Source: Streptomyces sp. 2131.1
Lineage (GTDB): Bacteria; Actinomycetota; Actinomycetes; Streptomycetales; Streptomycetaceae
Length of the DNA: 64,000 nt
NCBI RefSeq assembly: GCF_900105515.1
Contig: NZ_FNSY01000001.1
Location: 3,286,001-3,350,000, forward strand
Reading direction: 5' to 3'
Positions 59,953-64,000 of this stretch are shown piece after piece (position 1 is the stretch's first letter; each line of letters begins with the position of its first letter). A model generated the notes under the pieces. The model did not search any database. It saw only the letters and a program-made list of their open reading frames with translations, and was not told the origin of the DNA. A program made the translations under genes and the position numbers.

Positions 59953-61274
59953 CGGGCGTCCCTGAGGTCGTGGATGGTTTCGGCGGTGGGCGGTGCGGGA
60001 ACAGCTGCCGGGTCCGCCGCCGCCCGGTCGCGGTCCGGGAAGACCCAGGCGCGGAACAGCAGGAACCGCAGCACCGTCGCGGCGAGGTTGGCCGCGATCA
60101 GCACGGCGAGTTCGGTGGTGTGCGAGGGCGAGCCCGACGCGGCGCCCAGGGCCGCCAGCGAACCGGCGGTCAGGGCGAGGCCGATGGCGAACACCACGAG
60201 CCCCTGCGCCTGGTGGCGGACGGCGCCGCCTCTGCCGCGTACCCCGAAGGTGAGCCTCCGGTTCGCCGCCGTGTTGGCGACGGCCGAGACGAGGAGCGCG
60301 CCCCCGTTGGCGAGCTGCGGGCCGACGCCGATGCGGAAGAGGGAGTACAGCGCCAGGTAGAACAGCGTGGACAGGGCGCCCACGACGCAGAAGCCGACCA
60401 GCTGCCGGGCCAGTCCGCGCGGCACCCCGCCGATCCCCCGGTCGCGCGGGTCGTCCCCGAAGGGCCGCGCCAGCCGGTCCAGCGGCAGCGCGCCGACGGC
60501 CAGCGCCCGGCCCACCCGCCACACGCCCTTCAGGTCCTCGGTGGCGGTGCGCACGATGTGCACCGTGGAGTCGGGATCGTCGACCCAGTCGACCGGCACC
60601 TCGTGGATGCGCAGCCCGGCCCGCTCGGCGAGCACGAGCATCTCGGTGTCGAAGAACCAGCCGGTGTCCTCGACCATCGGCAGCAGGCGCTGCGCGACCT
60701 CGCGGCGGATCGCCTTGAACCCGCACTGCGCGTCACTGAACCGCGCGGCCAGCGACGAACGCAGGATGATGTTGTACGCCCGCGAGATGAACTCCCGCTT
60801 CGTGCCCCGCACGACCCGCGAACTGCGGGCGAGGCGGGAGCCGATGGCGAGGTCCGAGTGGCCCGAGATCAGCGGCGCGACCAGCGGGAGCAGCGCGTTG
60901 AGGTCGGTGGACAGGTCCACGTCCATGTACGCGAGCACCGGCGCGTCGGAGTGGCTCCAGACGGTACGCAGCGCCCGCCCGCGCCCCTTCTCCTCCAGCC
61001 GGAACGACCGCACCCCCGGCAGCGACCGCGCCAGCCGCTCCGCCACCTCGGGCGTGCGGTCGGTGCTGGCGTTGTCGGCGACGGTGATCCGGAAGGCGTA
61101 CGGGAAGGTGCGGGCCAGGTGATCGTGCAGCCGCAGCACGCACGGTTCGAGGTCCTTCTCCTCGTTGTAGACGGGTACCACCACATCGAGCACGGGCGCA
61201 CCCGCCGCACCGCCCACGCCGGCGAGGAGGTGGTCCCGGGCCGGCAAGGTGCTCCAAGGAGTCTCTGTTCGCAT
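59949..61274 (-). CDS. bifunctional family 2 glycosyltransferase/GtrA-like protein
   Basis: 441 residues from ATG 61274 (GTG 61304 possible). The GT2 domain of dolichyl-phosphate-sugar synthase type is N-terminal (VLDVVVPVYNEEKDLEPCVL, DVDLSTDLNALLPL, QCGFKAIRREVAQRLLP). A GtrA four-helix domain is at about 300-420 (LVGFCVVGALSTLFYLALY). Together: makes polyprenyl-phosphate sugar inside and flips it, for use by the GT39 enzyme encoded next. Pathway product unknown (glycoprotein or wall polymer). Confidence 0.92.
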   Translation of the reverse strand: MRTETPWSTLPARDHLLAGVGGAAGAPVLDVVVPVYNEEKDLEPCVLRLHDHLARTFPYAFRITVADNASTDRTPEVAERLARSLPGVRSFRLEEKGRGRALRTVWSHSDAPVLAYMDVDLSTDLNALLPLVAPLISGHSDLAIGSRLARSSRVVRGTKREFISRAYNIILRSSLAARFSDAQCGFKAIRREVAQRLLPMVEDTGWFFDTEMLVLAERAGLRIHEVPVDWVDDPDSTVHIVRTATEDLKGVWRVGRALAVGALPLDRLARPFGDDPRDRGIGGVPRGLARQLVGFCVVGALSTLFYLALYSLFRIGVGPQLANGGALLVSAVANTAANRRLTFGVRGRGGAVRHQAQGLVVFAIGLALTAGSLAALGAASGSPSHTTELAVLIAANLAATVLRFLLFRAWVFPDRDRAAADPAAVPAPPTAETIHDLRDAR

Positions 61275-61417
61275 GCCATCGACAGTCGCCAACCCCGCTG
61301 TCACGGGTGTGTGGTGACGCTGTGGCCCGTCTGTGAACCGGCCGGTGACCCACGAGCCGCAGCTCGGAGATCACCCCTAGGCTGGTGCACCGGACCCGCG
61401 CCGACGGAGGTGCTGTG

Positions 61418-62017
61418 ATGCTCGCCCTGCCGGAAGTCGCCGAGAACCCGTCGGTTCTGACAGGTCGCCTGACTCTCGACGACGGTTCGGACGTGGTGTT
61501 CCGGCCGCTCGTCCACGGTGACGCGGAGGGTCTGGCGGGCTTTCTGGGGGGTCTGTCGGGGGAGACGAGGCGGCTTAGTCCTTTCGACGGGTACGGGCTC
61601 GTGGCGGCGACGGAGTTGTGCGACGCCATCGCGCGCTACGACAAGCTGCGGCTCGTGGTGGAGGACGTGGTGTCGGGCAGGATCGTCGGCCTGGTGGAGT
61701 TCAGCTTCGATGTCGTCGCCGGGGACGTCGCGCGCTACCGGGAAGCCGGTATCCGTCTCGGGGCCACCGACTGCCGCTTCGGTGTCACCCTGGCCGACGA
61801 CCACCAGGGCAGAGGCGTGGGGTCGCGGGTCTTCCCCCTCGTGGCGGACGTCGCGCGCCGCTTCGGCAGGAAGAGGGTCATCCTGTTCGGCGGCGTGCTC
61901 GCCGAGAACGCGCGTGCCATCCGGTACTACGAGAAGAACGGGTTCCGGGCGGTCGGTTCCTTCACCGGGGGCGACGGGGCGCGGTCGCTGGACATGGTCC
62001 TGGATCTCGACGCGTGA
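61418..62017 (+). CDS. GNAT-type N-acetyltransferase
   Basis: 199 residues. The acetyl-CoA site is LADDHQGRGVGSRVFPLVAD (Q/RxxGxG/A), followed by ENARAIRYYEKNGFRAVGSF. ATG 61418 (or GTG 61415) has ACGGAGG upstream. Divergent from the GT2 gene. Substrate unknown. Confidence 0.87.
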   Translation: MLALPEVAENPSVLTGRLTLDDGSDVVFRPLVHGDAEGLAGFLGGLSGETRRLSPFDGYGLVAATELCDAIARYDKLRLVVEDVVSGRIVGLVEFSFDVVAGDVARYREAGIRLGATDCRFGVTLADDHQGRGVGSRVFPLVADVARRFGRKRVILFGGVLAENARAIRYYEKNGFRAVGSFTGGDGARSLDMVLDLDA

Positions 62018-62064
62018 CCCCCTGCCGCCGCCGGCCGTGCCGGGCCGCCTTCTAAAATCTCCCC

Positions 62065-63339
62065 ATGGGTCTGACAACGGGTGACGACGGAGGAGTGCTG
62101 CCCGGTCCGGCGGCCCCGGCGCAGGGCTGGCAGGCGCCGAGCGCGGTCGAGAAGGGGCTGTACGAGGCGAAGGCGCGCGGCGACTGGCCCGCGTACTACG
62201 ACCTCGTCGCCCGGGCGGACCTGTACATGATGCAGTCGCGGGCGTACGTCGACGCGAACCCGGGCAACACCCGCTTCCACCCCTACTGGAACCCGCAGAC
62301 CGGGACCATGTGCCTGGCCGTCTACACCGGCGGGATGCTGCCGCCGCCCGTCGCCGACCCGGTCTACAACAGCTACGACCTGGGCTGGTTCGCGGAGGCC
62401 TGGGAGCAGAACGACCCGCCCTACCTCGTCGTCAACCCCGGCAGCCCGTGCGAGGGCATCCTGCCGGCGGGGCCGGAGGGCCGCGCCCTGTGGCAGCACC
62501 ACTCGGCCTCCGTCGAAGAGCCCGGGCTGGCCCGGGACGCCGTCCACACCTTGGAGACGGGCGGGCCGCGGAGCGGGGCCGTCGCCTTCGGGCTCGCGGT
62601 CGGCGCACACATCAACGTGCGCAACGGGCAGTACTGGAACGCGATGGCCTACCACGGTTCCGGCTACCGCATCGAGAAGAACACGCTGGAACGCTGGTGG
62701 AGCGTCACCACCCGTGAGCAGTGGCAGAGAATGCAGGAACTGCTGCTGAGCGCCGGAATGGTCAGCGAGGTCTGGGAGTTCGTCCTGCAACTGCGCCGGA
62801 CCATGGCCCTGGACTTCGCCGGCCCCGTCGACGTCGACCACTGGCGCGAGGCCGCCGCGAAGGTGGTGCGCCGGCGCATCGAGGCCGCCACCGAACCCCG
62901 CCTGACCCCGGACGGCGTCACCCAGGGCCACACCGTCAGCCCCGCGGAGCTGGAGGGCCAGGTGACCGGCGTGCAGCGGCTGATCGGCCGCATAGCCCGT
63001 TACGAGGCACGGTTCAGGGCCGACGGCCTCCTGCCTGAGGGCGGCTTCGTCCGGAGCGTCGAGGCCTGGGACTACGGCCGCGCCTCCGGGATGGCCCGCT
63101 GGGGCCTCGCCGCCCGTTTCTGCTCCCTGCCGGAGGCGGAGGCGGCCGTGGTCCGCGCCGGCCGTCTCGTCCAGCTCAACTACCGCTCGTGGGAGGCCTT
63201 CTCGGCCGCCTACATCCTCGGCCGCTGCCTCCACTTCGACGAGGAGGAGTTCGGCGAGTGGTACGAGACCGCCCTCGCGACCCACCGCGCCCTGACCACG
63301 GACCCGGCCAGCCCCTGGCTCACGCTCCCCTGGAGCTGA
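62065..63339 (+). CDS. DUF1266 domain protein
   Basis: 424 residues. The N-terminal SseB-like part (RADLYMMQSRAYVDANPGNT, FHPYWNPQTGTMCLAVYTGG) is followed by a C-terminal DUF1266 (AWDYGRASGMARWGLAARFC, SWEAFSAAYILGRCLHFDEE). No catalytic motif. DUF1266 proteins occur near polymorphic-toxin and secretion genes in other bacteria, but nothing of that kind is adjacent. Confidence 0.8.
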   Translation: MGLTTGDDGGVLPGPAAPAQGWQAPSAVEKGLYEAKARGDWPAYYDLVARADLYMMQSRAYVDANPGNTRFHPYWNPQTGTMCLAVYTGGMLPPPVADPVYNSYDLGWFAEAWEQNDPPYLVVNPGSPCEGILPAGPEGRALWQHHSASVEEPGLARDAVHTLETGGPRSGAVAFGLAVGAHINVRNGQYWNAMAYHGSGYRIEKNTLERWWSVTTREQWQRMQELLLSAGMVSEVWEFVLQLRRTMALDFAGPVDVDHWREAAAKVVRRRIEAATEPRLTPDGVTQGHTVSPAELEGQVTGVQRLIGRIARYEARFRADGLLPEGGFVRSVEAWDYGRASGMARWGLAARFCSLPEAEAAVVRAGRLVQLNYRSWEAFSAAYILGRCLHFDEEEFGEWYETALATHRALTTDPASPWLTLPWS

Positions 63340-63372
63340 GGCGTCCCCTCCGACCGCCTCCTCGGTCCGTGG

Positions 63373-64000
63373 TCACGTCCCGGTGACCGCCCGCGCGGCG
63401 GCCCCCCGGTCCGCCAGGGGCCGGTCCGCCGGCAGCCGTACCGCGAACACCGTCTCGCCCGGGACCGAGCGCACCTCCACCACGCCGCCGTGGGCCGTCA
63501 CCACCGCCTGCACGATCGCTAGGCCGAGGCCCGTCGAGCCCGCGTGGCGGGAGCGGGAGGCGTCGCCCCGGGCGAAGCGTTCGAAGACGTGGGGGAGGAG
63601 GTCCGGGGGGATGCCGGGACCGTCGTCCTGGACCTCCAGGGTGACCCAGGGGTGGGCGGGGCCGGCCAGGACGCGGGCGGTGACCGTGGTGCCCGGTGGG
63701 GTGTGGGTGCGGGCATTGGCCAGGAGGCTGACCAGGACCTGGTGGATGCGGGTGGGGTCGGCGCGGACCGTGGCGGGGACCTCCGGGAGGTCCAGGCGCC
63801 AGTGGCGGGCGGGTTCGGTGCGGTCCGCCGCGCGGGCGTCGCTCACCGCGTCCACGACGAGCGGGGAGAGATCGGCGCTCTCGTACGAGAGCGGGCGGCC
63901 CGCGTCCAGGCGTGCGAGGAGGAGCAGGTCCTCGACCATGCCCGTCATGCGCTGCGCCTCGGACTCGATGCGGCCCAGGGCGTGCCGGGTGTCCGGGCCC
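63373..64000 (-). CDS. sensor histidine kinase, C-terminal part (5' end outside window)
   Basis: The frame is open to the end of the window. Visible: the second HisKA helix (EAQRMTGMVEDLLLLARLDA) and the full HATPase_c domain with N-box LVSLLANARTHTPP, G1 DDGPGIPP, F-box HVFERFARGD, G2 STGLGLAIVQAVV. The phosphorylated His and sensor part lie beyond 64000. Typical EnvZ/PhoR-like class; a response regulator gene is expected further along. Confidence 0.93.
   Translation of the reverse strand, partial: GPDTRHALGRIESEAQRMTGMVEDLLLLARLDAGRPLSYESADLSPLVVDAVSDARAADRTEPARHWRLDLPEVPATVRADPTRIHQVLVSLLANARTHTPPGTTVTARVLAGPAHPWVTLEVQDDGPGIPPDLLPHVFERFARGDASRSRHAGSTGLGLAIVQAVVTAHGGVVEVRSVPGETVFAVRLPADRPLADRGAAARAVTGT

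Overview
The window is chromosomal DNA of a Streptomyces or very close relative. It is GC-rich throughout, with G or C in most third codon positions. It carries the developmental regulator BldC, an Lsr2-type nucleoid protein, the paired SigB-family factors SigF and SigN, a leaderless-looking vdh (valine dehydrogenase), and a mycothiol-dependent-isomerase relative. The order hrpA, bldC, vdh, purM/purF, purL/purQ/purS, lsr2, dnaX, upp, tadA, sigF/sigN agrees with the S. coelicolor core chromosome as I remember it. No search was run.

Layout. 1-6.5 kb: 3' part of hrpA, tRNA-Asp, a small DUF6274 gene, bldC with a long upstream region, and a conserved hypothetical gene. 6.6-11.1 kb: vdh, a DUF3073 gene, and purF-purM on the minus strand. 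11.4-15.7 kb: META-domain lipoprotein, mycothiol-isomerase-like gene, and a divergent tetR/drug-efflux pair. 15.8-19.7 kb: translationally coupled purS-purQ-purL, then an Lsr2 paralogue. 19.8-24.1 kb: an atypical tRNA-Gly(UCC), then two identical tRNA-Gly(GCC) genes that bracket a four-gene ABC transporter/two-component operon. 24.2-32.5 kb: purC, an N,N-dimethylformamidase-like protein, a membrane protein that looks like a dead M48 protease, purD, dnaX and the SRP RNA. 32.6-38.2 kb: tRNA-Ser(GGA) followed by an accessory segment with a PD-(D/E)XK nuclease, a decayed toxin-nuclease fragment, a large membrane-anchored STAND NTPase and a GNAT protein. 38.2-46.5 kb: a seryl-tRNA synthetase, HhH-GPD repair protein, upp, tadA, tRNA-Ser(CGA), a KamB/NpmA-like 16S rRNA methyltransferase, a SpoU-type methyltransferase and a DUF371 protein. 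46.9-49.9 kb: small membrane proteins, a Dabb protein, sigF and sigN. 50-64 kb: a marR-MFS-yceI locus, F420/PPOX protein, hydroxyacid dehydrogenase, tetR beside an MFS remnant, secreted endonuclease/phosphatase-fold protein, a GT39-GT2/GtrA glycosylation pair, GNAT, DUF1266 and a truncated histidine kinase.

Working together. Seven genes of de novo IMP synthesis (purF, purD, purL, purQ, purS, purM, purC) lie in four nearby units, all on the minus strand. Translation and RNA functions are dense: five tRNAs, SRP RNA, SerRS, TadA and its partner, and two RNA methyltransferases. BldC, Lsr2, SigF and SigN serve development. The least ordinary parts are the 32.8-38.1 kb segment (possible conflict/defence locus), the structurally deviant tRNA-Gly(UCC), the KamB-like gene, a second-type SerRS, and the MFS and YceI proteins that share carboxypeptidase-regulatory-like domains.
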